From JACCXG01 sp963785755 (lineage in GTDB: Bacteria; Acidobacteriota; Vicinamibacteria; Vicinamibacterales; 2-12-FULL-66-21): a DNA stretch of 64,000 bases. Both the position numbers and the translations under genes were made by a program. The DNA lies in assembly GCA_963785755.1 (NCBI GenBank), contig CAWAXG010000013.1, forward strand, positions 1,270,327-1,334,326, in the 5' to 3' direction. The notes under the pieces are model-generated. The model did no database searches. It saw nothing but the letters and a program-made list of their open reading frames with translations, and had not been told where the DNA came from. Of the stretch, positions 9,041-15,966 are shown piece after piece (positions within the stretch are counted from its first letter, which is position 1; the number at the start of each line of letters is the position of its first letter).

Positions 9041-9158
9041 CGCAGCACGTCGCGGTGATTCTAGTGCACCACGAGGCCCCGGCGCGTCCGGGCACTCGTG
9101 ATGCCCTCGCGATCCCGTCCACGCGGGTGGCACGGGCACCGGCGTCGCGCTCATCGAT

Positions 9159-9200
9159 GGTCGACGGGTCGACAGGGTCGACGAGGTCGACAGGTCGACG
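9159..9200. repeat. GTCGAC short repeat
   Basis: Five GTCGAC hexamers spaced 8-9 bases apart (GGTCGACGGGTCGACAGG and so on) sit between the FixJ gene start and the secreted protein gene. Each unit is itself palindromic, so the tract can pair with itself in several registers. It is too short and too close-packed to be a CRISPR array. Confidence 0.75.
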
Positions 9201-9212
9201 TTCAGACCGGCA

Positions 9213-10013
9213 CTACTGTTTGCCTGGCCACGATCTACCGTAAGCCTCGGCCACAGTCCGCAGCTGCCCGGCCAGGCCCGACCAGATGCCTGCCGTCGTC
9301 GGCACCTGATTCTTGGTGACGAACGTCTGCAGCGTCGCGGCACGAGTCAGCACGCGCTCCCCTTCCGCGGAGCTGGGCTCGGCGTCCTCCACCTTGTCTT
9401 TGAGGTCTTTCGCATCCTTGACCAGCTGATCAGCCTCGCGGACGATGGCCTCGCGCGACGACTGGGCCACCGTCGTGTTCTTCTTCAACTCGCTGTCGAG
9501 CGAACTTTTCACCCGGTTGGCGCCCTCGGCAACCTTTTCAAGCGTGTCGGCGAGCTCACGGTCGCCGATGCGGCGGACGGTTGGGTTCGGGCCCAGAGGA
9601 AAACTGGTGCCGTACGTCGCGGCAAGAATCTTGAGATCGGTGACCAGCCGGTTCCATTCACTCTCGCCCCGCGTGCCGGCGGGTTGCTGCTTGAAGAAGG
9701 CGTCAATCGCGGTCGCCTGGCGCAGTATCGCGCCGGCTTCGGCGCTCCCCGCGTATTCCGGCTTCAGCCGCTCCTCCATCCGATCGATGCTCTGCTGGAA
9801 ATCGTTGAGGAAGTCATCGACCTTCACTTCACCCGACGAGCCGCGCACGATGCTGCTCTTCAACTTGTCGTCGAGCTCGTCATCGAAGCGGTCGCGCCCC
9901 TGCTCGATGCGCGTGACGAGCTCCTTGACGTCTTTATCGGTGAGCCGATCGGCGGCCAGAGCCGGCGACGACAACAGTGCCAGGACCCCGAAGAGCAGGA
10001 CTGAGCGTTTCAT
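9213..10013 (-). CDS. Secreted helical protein under the TTGGAC operator
   Basis: A 266-residue protein with a signal peptide (SVLLFGVLALLSSPALAAD). The mature part is almost entirely charged and helical. It has two similar halves: each holds a run of E/K/D-rich helix and then a W-containing motif followed by an ATYG/AEAYG tail (SEWNRLVTDLKILAATYG and IWSGLAGQLRTVAEAYG). This suggests an internal duplication. No enzyme motif is visible; a periplasmic scaffold or stress protein is possible. GAGGGAGA lies just before the ATG. An operator and promoter directly upstream (10047-10092) put it in the same group as the regulators around it. Confidence 0.75.
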   Translation of the reverse strand: MKRSVLLFGVLALLSSPALAADRLTDKDVKELVTRIEQGRDRFDDELDDKLKSSIVRGSSGEVKVDDFLNDFQQSIDRMEERLKPEYAGSAEAGAILRQATAIDAFFKQQPAGTRGESEWNRLVTDLKILAATYGTSFPLGPNPTVRRIGDRELADTLEKVAEGANRVKSSLDSELKKNTTVAQSSREAIVREADQLVKDAKDLKDKVEDAEPSSAEGERVLTRAATLQTFVTKNQVPTTAGIWSGLAGQLRTVAEAYGRSWPGKQ

Positions 10014-10046
10014 GACGTGAATCTCCCTCAAATGTGTTTGGCGGGC

Positions 10047-10092
10047 AGAGTATCCGGCGGCGGGGTCGCTCACAAGTTGGACCTTGGTCCAA
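10047..10092 (-). promoter_or_regulatory. Operator and promoter of the secreted helical protein
   Basis: The palindrome TTGGACCTTGGTCCAA lies at 10077-10092. Read leftward toward the gene there is one base, TTGTGA (10075-10070), a 17-base spacer and TACTCT (10052-10047). The predicted start site is about 27 bases before the ATG at 10013. The operator overlaps the last codons of the sigma-54-type activator gene. Confidence 0.7.
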
Positions 10093-11695
10093 TAGCCGTC
10101 CGCCGGCCGCCGGCCTCCCGCCGCTCGGGACAGACGATGCCGAGCTTTTTCATGCGGAAGCGGAGCGTGTTGGGATGCAGGCCCAGGCGCTCGGCCGCAT
10201 TGCGGACACCGTTGATCCGCCAGCCGCACTCGGCGAGCACGGCTTCGATGTGCGCCCGCTGGATCGCGTCGAGGGTGTCGTCGGTCGCAGCCGGGGCGCG
10301 GCGCCGGTGGCGTCCGCACCCCTCGTCGAGCTGGAGTGTCTCCCCCGTCGTCTGGATCATCGCCCGCTCGATGACATTCTCGAGCTCACGGACATTTCCC
10401 GGCCATGAATGCTGCTGGAGGGCCGCCATCGCGGTCGCCGGCACCTTGGTAATCCGGCGCCCGAGATCGCGCTGATGCCGGTTGATGAAGAACCAGACGA
10501 GCGACGGGATGTCTTCCGGCCGTTCCCGCAGCGCGGGGAGGTGAATCGGGAAGACGCTGAGGCGATAGTACAGGTCGGCGCGGAAGCATCCCGCCGCGAC
10601 GTCGGCTTCCAGGTCGCGGTTGGACGCGGCAATCACCCGCACGTCCACGCGCGTCGTCCGCGAAGACCCCACGCGCTCGAACTCGCCTTCCTGCAGCACG
10701 CGCAACAGCTTGGTCTGGATGTCGGGCGACAGGTCGCCGATTTCGTCCAGGAAGATCGTGCCGCCATCGGCCAGCTCGAACCGGCCATGGCGCATCGATA
10801 CGGCGCCGGTGAAGGCGCCGCGCTCGTGTCCGAACAGCTCGCTCTCGATCAGCGTCGCCGGAAGCGCCGCGCAGTTGACCCGCACGAGCGTCCGCATCCG
10901 GCGCCTGCTGCGATCGTGCAGGGCCCGGGCGAACAGCTCCTTGCCGGTGCCGGTTTCACCCAGCAGCAGCACCGAAGTGTTCATCGGCGCCACCTGCATG
11001 AGGCGCGTCAGGGCGAGGTGGAGCGCCGCGCCTTCGCCGACAATCTCGTCGAAGTCGTGGTAGGTCTTGATCTCCTCGCGGAGATAGACGTTGTCCGCGG
11101 CGAGCCGAGAGTTGAGCCGCTCAATCGTCACGAGGCTGGCGCGCAGCGCCGCTTCCTGCCGGCAGCGCTGCAGCGCGACGCCGAAGATCTCGGCAATCAG
11201 CCGCACGCGTTCGACGACCGGATCGGCCCACCGCGGCGGCGCTCGCCGCGTCCACACGACCAGCGCACAGACGATCTGCTCCGCCACCACAACCGGCACG
11301 CCCAGCACGGACCAGCCGTCCGACCACCACGCGCCGTCGCGCTCTTCGACCGGGACATCTTCGATTCGGGAGACCGTGACCACTTCGCGGCGCGCCAGTC
11401 GATCCACCAGCCATCGCGGAAGGCACACCGGCGGGTCCCCGCCACTGATCGGCGGGACCCCGATCGGCCAGGTGTGCACCTCGCTTGCCGTTCCCCCTTC
11501 GCCGAACTCGATCAGCGCGGTGCCCTCGACGACGATGGCCCGCGCCATCTCTTGAAGCGCTCCCTCGATCGCCGGCCCGACCTCCTCGACCTGCAGCCGC
11601 GCGAAGCGTGAGGACAGGGTGCCGGCCAGCCTCTCGAACTCCGGCAGCTCGCCACCGGATCTCGGCCGCGACGACGACAAGGTCAAGAGTTGCAT
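10070..11695 (-). CDS. Sigma-54-dependent activator, GAF-AAA+-Fis
   Basis: A 541-residue enhancer-binding protein. The N-terminal GAF-like domain (about 15-200) would take the signal. The AAA+ domain has Walker A GETGTGKE, the sigma-54 contact loop in ELFGHERGAFTGA, Walker B GTIFLDEIGD and the arginine-finger region FRADLYYRLSVFPI. A Fis-type helix-turn-helix closes it (VRNAAERLGLHPNTLRFRMK). It should remodel sigma-54 RNA polymerase from an upstream site. It is flanked on both sides by TTGGAC palindromes, and the one at 11773-11788 lies in its own promoter, so it may regulate itself. No convincing -24/-12 element was found beside the palindromes, so they may belong to another regulator. Confidence 0.92.
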   Translation of the reverse strand: MQLLTLSSSRPRSGGELPEFERLAGTLSSRFARLQVEEVGPAIEGALQEMARAIVVEGTALIEFGEGGTASEVHTWPIGVPPISGGDPPVCLPRWLVDRLARREVVTVSRIEDVPVEERDGAWWSDGWSVLGVPVVVAEQIVCALVVWTRRAPPRWADPVVERVRLIAEIFGVALQRCRQEAALRASLVTIERLNSRLAADNVYLREEIKTYHDFDEIVGEGAALHLALTRLMQVAPMNTSVLLLGETGTGKELFARALHDRSRRRMRTLVRVNCAALPATLIESELFGHERGAFTGAVSMRHGRFELADGGTIFLDEIGDLSPDIQTKLLRVLQEGEFERVGSSRTTRVDVRVIAASNRDLEADVAAGCFRADLYYRLSVFPIHLPALRERPEDIPSLVWFFINRHQRDLGRRITKVPATAMAALQQHSWPGNVRELENVIERAMIQTTGETLQLDEGCGRHRRRAPAATDDTLDAIQRAHIEAVLAECGWRINGVRNAAERLGLHPNTLRFRMKKLGIVCPERREAGGRRTAIGPRSNL

Positions 11696-11742
11696 GAATC
11701 ACCTGCGTTCTGGGCTGATCCGCAATCAGCCGCACAAGTGTG

Positions 11743-11804
11743 AGGGTATGCAGCGCTGAGGGGCCTCACAAGTTGGACCTTGGTCCAACCGGGCACGCTA
11801 TAAT
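11743..11804. promoter_or_regulatory. Shared divergent operator between activator and kinase
   Basis: The palindrome TTGGACCTTGGTCCAA lies at 11773-11788. Leftward, toward the activator gene, one base, TTGTGA (11771-11766), 17 bases and TACCCT (11748-11743) repeat the geometry seen at 10047-10092. Rightward, a perfect TATAAT at 11799-11804 places the operator over the -35 region of the kinase promoter. One bound protein could thus activate one side and block the other. Confidence 0.7.
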
Positions 11805-11833
11805 CCGGTCTCGCTCACGCTTGGACACCCTCG

Positions 11834-11986
11834 ATGGGCCCTTCGTTCACCATCGGCCTCGCCCTGCTCGCCGCAGCGCACCCCGTCGCCCCAACGCTCC
11901 ACGCGCAGACCAGCGCGACGCTGCTGGGCCGGGCCTTCGACGCGTCCGGGTCAGTCATACTCAGAGCCATGAAAGCCTCGTTCTGA
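11834..11986 (+). CDS. 50-residue signal-peptide ORF, possible receptor remnant
   Basis: ATG at 11834, TGA at 11984-11986, one base before the ATG of the kinase at 11988. The sequence is a signal peptide (GLALLAAAHPVAP, then TLHAQ) followed by TSATLLGRAFDASGSVI, which resembles the first strand of a carboxypeptidase-regulatory-like domain at the start of TonB-dependent receptors, and then stops. It is either a truncated receptor gene or a short leader peptide translationally coupled to the kinase. The TATAAT at 11799 would drive both. No other evidence that it is translated. Confidence 0.4.
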   Translation: MGPSFTIGLALLAAAHPVAPTLHAQTSATLLGRAFDASGSVILRAMKASF

Positions 11987-11987
11987 A

Positions 11988-14270
11988 ATGCGCGCGACCG
12001 CCGCCCGATCCGTACTGCCGGCGCTCATCGTCGGCTTCGTGGTGCCGGCGCTGCTCGTTGCGGTGGCCGGAGCCCAGGCACCGTCCGCGCGGACGGTGCT
12101 CACCGTGCACTGGAGCGCCGAGGACTTTCCGACCACGCCTCTGCTGGATGAAGCCATCCGGCGGGCCGTACTGTCCGGCTCCGACACGCCAGTCGACTAC
12201 TTCGCGGAGTATCTGGAGTCCGATCGCTTCGCGCCGGAAGACGCCTCGGCGGCCCTCGCCGATTATATCCGCCGGAAGTATCGAGGCCGCCACATCGACG
12301 CCGTCGTCGCGGTCTCGGATCCGTCGCTGGAGTTCGTCGAGCGCTATCGCGCGGAGCTCTTTCCCGACGCGCCGATCGTCGCATCCATGTCGACCCTGCC
12401 GGACCCGAGGAGACGTGAGAGCGGCGCAGGCATCACCGGCATCCTGGGCGGTGTCGCCTACGACAAGACGCTGGATCTGGCGCTGCAGCTGCACCCGGCG
12501 ACCAGACGCGTGTTCGTCGTGGCGTATTCACCGAACTCACGCCTTGCGGACAGGGTTCACACGGCGCTGCGGGATGTCTCGGATCGCGTGCCGCTCACCT
12601 ACCTGGAGGAGCCGTCGGTGGCGGGCCTGCTCGCGGCTGTCAGGGCGGTGCCCGCCGACAGTCTGATTCTCTTCATCCGCCATTCTCAGGAGGATCGCGG
12701 GGCCGTGCTGTTCCCGAACGAGGTCGCGCAGATGGTGAGCCAGGCCGCGCCGGTCCCCGTGTACGGGATCAGCGACTTGTACCTGGGATCGGGCATCGTC
12801 GGCGGCGTCGTCACCTCGAGAGAGCGGCTGGGGACTCGCCTCGGGCAGATGACGCGGCAACTCCTGGCAGGCGCGCGGGCGACCGGGATTCCGATTGAAC
12901 CCGTGCCGCACGTGCCGACGTTCGACTGGCGGCAGATCCGGCGTTGGCGCATCGATGAAGCGGCGTTGCCGCCGGACGCGACCATCCGGTTCCGGCAGCC
13001 CGGCGCGTGGGAGCTCTATCGCGGGTACATCATCGGCGCGATCGCGCTGCTCCTGGTGCAGTCCTCCCTGATCGGCGCGCTCCTCGTTCAGCGGAGCCGG
13101 CGGCGCCGGGTCGAAGCCGCGCTGCGAGAAAGTGAAGCACACTTCCGTGTCACGGCGGACACGGCGCCAGTCATGATCTGGCGGTCGGGCGCGGACAGGA
13201 CGTGCGACTTCTTCAATCTGCCGTGGCTCGCGTTCACGGGGCGATCGCTCGAACAGGAGCTGGGCGACGGCTGGACCGGCAGCGTCCACCCCGACGACCT
13301 CGCCACCTGTCTGGCGACCTATCGAGCGGCTTTCGATGCGCGTGAACCGTTCCGCATGGAGTTCCGCATGCGGCGGTTCGACGGCGAGTATCGCTGGGTC
13401 CTGGATACGGGCATTCCGCGCCGCGAACCGGATGGACGCTTTGCCGGCTATATCGGCTCCCGCCTCGATATCACCGATCGCCTGCTCGCGGAGACCGCGC
13501 TGCAGGAGGCGCAGGACGAGCTCAGACGCAAGTCCCGCCTGAGTGCGCTCGGAGAATTCGCGGCCAGCATCGCGCACGAGATCCGGCAGCCGCTGACCGC
13601 CATCATCATGAACGCGCGGAGCTGCCTCCGGGGAATCGGCGGCGGAGAACCGGATCTCGAAGAGCTGAAGGCCGGCCTGCTCGATGTAGTCGAAGCCAGT
13701 CAGCGCGCCGAAGAAGTGATCCAGCGCAATCGCCGGTTGTTCCGGGACAAGACGGTCGAGGTGGTCCCGCTCGACATCAACGCCGTCATCCGCGAAACGG
13801 TGGTCCTGGCGGCCGCGCGTCTGCGTGACAGCCAGGTGACGCTGATCACGGCGCTCGCCGACGATCTACCGGCCGTCAGCGGCGACCGCATCGAGCTCCA
13901 GCAGGTGCTGCTGAATCTCATCGACAACGCGGTCGATGCGCTGGACGAGGTCGCGGCCGGATCGCGTCGCGTCGAAGTGTCGTCATCTCTTGCCGAGGAC
14001 CAGTCGGTGGTGGTCGCGGTCGCGGACAATGGCGTCGGATTGGCGCACGTCGACGTGCGGCGGATGTTCACGCTCGCCTACACCACCAAAGCCAAGGGGA
14101 CGGGCGTCGGCCTCTCGATCAGCCGGTCAATCATCGACGCCCACCGCGGCCGGCTGTGGGCCGAACAGAATCCGTCGGGCGGCGCAATCTTTCGCTTCAC
14201 CGTGCCGGTCCGGACGCCCGTCGACCTGGAGCGTCCGGCGCAGCGCGAACAGAGCGTCCCACAGATCTGA
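11988..14270 (+). CDS. ABC-substrate-binding/PAS sensor histidine kinase
   Basis: A 760-residue membrane sensor. An N-terminal signal/anchor (LIVGFVVPALLVAVAGAQA) is followed by a periplasmic domain of the ABC-transporter substrate-binding type (about 36-330). A transmembrane helix (YIIGAIALLLVQSSLIGALL, about 345-368), a PAS domain (about 385-505), HisKA with SIAHEIRQPLTAIIMNA, and HATPase_c with LLNLIDNAVDAL and GVGLSISRSIID follow. The kinase core is of the FixL/NtrB-like class with HEIRQPL. The FixJ regulator nearby is a likely partner (inference). Transcription probably starts near the TATAAT at 11799. It ends at a hairpin shared with the convergent HTTM-type gene. Confidence 0.92.
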   Translation: MRATAARSVLPALIVGFVVPALLVAVAGAQAPSARTVLTVHWSAEDFPTTPLLDEAIRRAVLSGSDTPVDYFAEYLESDRFAPEDASAALADYIRRKYRGRHIDAVVAVSDPSLEFVERYRAELFPDAPIVASMSTLPDPRRRESGAGITGILGGVAYDKTLDLALQLHPATRRVFVVAYSPNSRLADRVHTALRDVSDRVPLTYLEEPSVAGLLAAVRAVPADSLILFIRHSQEDRGAVLFPNEVAQMVSQAAPVPVYGISDLYLGSGIVGGVVTSRERLGTRLGQMTRQLLAGARATGIPIEPVPHVPTFDWRQIRRWRIDEAALPPDATIRFRQPGAWELYRGYIIGAIALLLVQSSLIGALLVQRSRRRRVEAALRESEAHFRVTADTAPVMIWRSGADRTCDFFNLPWLAFTGRSLEQELGDGWTGSVHPDDLATCLATYRAAFDAREPFRMEFRMRRFDGEYRWVLDTGIPRREPDGRFAGYIGSRLDITDRLLAETALQEAQDELRRKSRLSALGEFAASIAHEIRQPLTAIIMNARSCLRGIGGGEPDLEELKAGLLDVVEASQRAEEVIQRNRRLFRDKTVEVVPLDINAVIRETVVLAAARLRDSQVTLITALADDLPAVSGDRIELQQVLLNLIDNAVDALDEVAAGSRRVEVSSSLAEDQSVVVAVADNGVGLAHVDVRRMFTLAYTTKAKGTGVGLSISRSIIDAHRGRLWAEQNPSGGAIFRFTVPVRTPVDLERPAQREQSVPQI

Positions 14271-14294
14271 GTTCCGTTTCTCGGAGACGCCGAT

Positions 14295-14325
14295 AAGGAT
14301 TGATTGCGGCGGATTCGCAATCCTT
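14295..14325. terminator. Bidirectional terminator-like hairpin between convergent genes
   Basis: AAGGATTG at 14295-14302 pairs with CAATCCTT at 14318-14325. An alternative stem ATTGCG/CGCAAT lies inside. The hairpin falls between the kinase stop (14270) and the stop of the convergent membrane protein gene (14328). There is no strong T-run. Confidence 0.5.
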
Positions 14326-14327
14326 GC

Positions 14328-15185
14328 TCAGGCGAGCACACGCAGGACCAGGTCGGCCCACGAGATGGCGTCGTAGAACAGCACGACGACGAAGGCGACG
14401 ACGTAGGCACGGCCAAGCCACGTCTGCCGCGGCTCGAGCTGGGCCAGGCCCATCACGAGCAGCAGCCATCCAAACCCCGCGACCGGAGCGAAGGCGTACG
14501 TCACTGCACAGAACGTCAGCAGCAGCGCGTGACGCAGCAGCGCGATGCGCCGCGTGGGCGGGATGAGCATCAGGAGCGCGACACCTGCTTCGAGGCCGAG
14601 GACGCCCCAGGTGGAGACGGTCGCGAACAGCCGCAGCCGGGCCGGCTCGTGAATCCTCACGGGATTCAGGAGCTCGGCGCCGTCAGGAAGAAGCTCCAGC
14701 GCCTGCCGGTTCGCGGCGAGCTCCTCGGCAGACAGCCCTCCGATCAGCTGCGCCGCCGCGCCGAAGCGCGGGTCGGTCAGGAGCGTGACCCGAAAGAACC
14801 GGCCGTCGAGAAAATCTGGCGCCAGCGCCACCTTCCACACCACTGCGAACGCAAAGGCCAGCCCCACCAGCCAGCGACTCGTGAACGCGAGAGCCGCCGG
14901 CGCGCCGCTCGCACGCAGTGACAACGCGATGGCGAGGATCCAGTACGCCAGCAGATAGATGTGATTGTCAGCGAGCGGCCAGTCATCCGCAATTCGGAGC
15001 GCCGTCATCATCGCGACGCCGCCCCAGACGAACGGGTTCCGCAAGAGGCGGGGAGAGATCAGCACCAGAACGGCCGCGGCCAGAATGACCGGGCTCACGA
15101 ACCAGGGGCCCATCGGCCGCAGCAGGAGCGCAATCGCGGTGAGCCGAAGCGCCGTGTCCAGCTGTGACCCGTCCGCCTCCGCCAC
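14328..15185 (-). CDS. HTTM-type multi-pass membrane protein
   Basis: About 285 residues with at least six membrane segments (for example SPVILAAAVLVLISP, YLLAYWILAIALSL, LVGLAFAFAVVWKVAL, LLLVMGLAQLE, VVAFVVVLFYDAISW). The size and the pairing with the small gene at 15436 match HTTM-like (gamma-carboxylase-like) proteins of unknown substrate. The frame stays open upstream to 15257, but that part is translated from the hairpin repeat at 15199-15308. The GTG at 15185 is therefore preferred, without a good ribosome site. The repeat separates it from its upstream partner gene. Confidence 0.6.
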   Translation of the reverse strand: MAEADGSQLDTALRLTAIALLLRPMGPWFVSPVILAAAVLVLISPRLLRNPFVWGGVAMMTALRIADDWPLADNHIYLLAYWILAIALSLRASGAPAALAFTSRWLVGLAFAFAVVWKVALAPDFLDGRFFRVTLLTDPRFGAAAQLIGGLSAEELAANRQALELLPDGAELLNPVRIHEPARLRLFATVSTWGVLGLEAGVALLMLIPPTRRIALLRHALLLTFCAVTYAFAPVAGFGWLLLVMGLAQLEPRQTWLGRAYVVAFVVVLFYDAISWADLVLRVLA

Positions 15186-15198
15186 GGGAGAGGACGAA

Positions 15199-15308
15199 GG
15201 GGTCAGGTCTTGTATTTCAACATGTGCCCCCCAACGTGCTTGGTTCGCTACTGACATCCTCGACTCAGACCAGCGCAGAGCCCATGTTGAAATACAAGAT
15301 CCGACCCC
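15199..15308. repeat. REP/RAYT-like hairpin element, copy 1
   Basis: Left arm GGGGTCAGGTCTTG and on to CAACATG (15199-15224), right arm starting at 15283 as its near reverse complement and ending GATCCGACCCC (15308), with about 58 bases between. The arms match those at 26394-26452. Ends beginning GGGGTCAG are typical of REP elements mobilised by single-strand (Y1-type) transposases. No transposase gene is present in the window. It lies between two genes that seem co-transcribed (15852 to 15436 and 15185 to 14328). Confidence 0.8.
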
Positions 15309-15435
15309 AGCTTCGGCGGGGAGAAGACGACGCGGCCAGACCGTCAGCAGACGACGGCGCAGCGTCCGATGCCGGCGGGCTGGTCCAGGTGGTCAGCCCC
15401 AATCGACGCCAGGCCGTGCGCATCGATGCTCCCGG

Positions 15436-15852
15436 TCACGGCACGACGTAGACGAAGGTCCGGAGCGGCCGTTCTGATCCACGCAGCGTGACGCGATCGA
15501 ACTCGGCCCGCCACACCGACACGGTGACACGCGAGACGGCGCGCTGATGACGCCGCTCGCGGGCAGCGACGCCTTCGGCCAGTCCGCGCAGCAGCCGCTC
15601 GCCCGGAAAGGCGGCCGCACGAGCCGCAGCAAGCTGGAGCGACGGCGGAATCTCCAGCGACTCCGATCGGTCGGGGGCGTCTATGACGATGTCCACACCC
15701 CGGTACGCACCGTGATCCAGCGTCGAGAACATGCCGAACCCGCCGCCTTTCCACGGCGTCAGGCCGGCCGTCCGCGCCAGGCCGATCTGAATCACGGCCA
15801 CGACGATCAACAGCGCAGGCGGGAGGAATTTCAGCACGTCAGCTCGGATCAT
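15436..15852 (-). CDS. Small membrane-anchored protein, partner of the HTTM-type gene
   Basis: A 138-residue protein with one N-terminal membrane segment (FLPPALLIVVAVIQIGLA) and then TPWKGGGFGMFSTLDH, a motif typical of the short proteins encoded next to HTTM-like genes. The rest is a beta-rich soluble domain. It is upstream of the HTTM-type gene on the same strand and probably forms one functional unit with it, although a hairpin repeat has been inserted between them. The biochemical role is unknown. Confidence 0.65.
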   Translation of the reverse strand: MIRADVLKFLPPALLIVVAVIQIGLARTAGLTPWKGGGFGMFSTLDHGAYRGVDIVIDAPDRSESLEIPPSLQLAAARAAAFPGERLLRGLAEGVAARERRHQRAVSRVTVSVWRAEFDRVTLRGSERPLRTFVYVVP

Positions 15853-15887
15853 CGGCCGCTCGTTCTCGACTCGCTGCTGCGCGCTCG

Positions 15888-15950
15888 GGTCCGCCTTCGC
15901 TGAAGCTACGGCGGACCTCGCCGAAGCGCCAAGGCGCGTAGGCGGGCGTG
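15888..15950. repeat. Intergenic inverted repeat, CGCCTTCGCTGAAGCTACGG family
   Basis: Words such as CCGCCTTCGCTGAAGC and TACGGCGGACCTCGCCGAAGC form an imperfect hairpin. They resemble the repeat cluster at 5776-5910. It lies between the patatin gene end (15967) and the small membrane protein gene. Confidence 0.7.
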
Positions 15951-15966
15951 GCGAGTGGCGAATCGC

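Noticed and set aside
9159..9200. Regularly spaced GTCGAC units as a CRISPR array
   Set aside because: Repeat units are only 6-9 bases with no spacers, and there are no cas genes in the window.
11789..11830. A sigma-54 (-24/-12) promoter beside the operator
   Set aside because: The best GG-N10-GC pair matches the consensus poorly on both sides, while a perfect TATAAT and a -35/-10 pair fit ordinary sigma factors.
15186..15257. N-terminal extension of the HTTM-type protein
   Set aside because: The extra residues come from the REP-like hairpin, which also occurs elsewhere outside genes.
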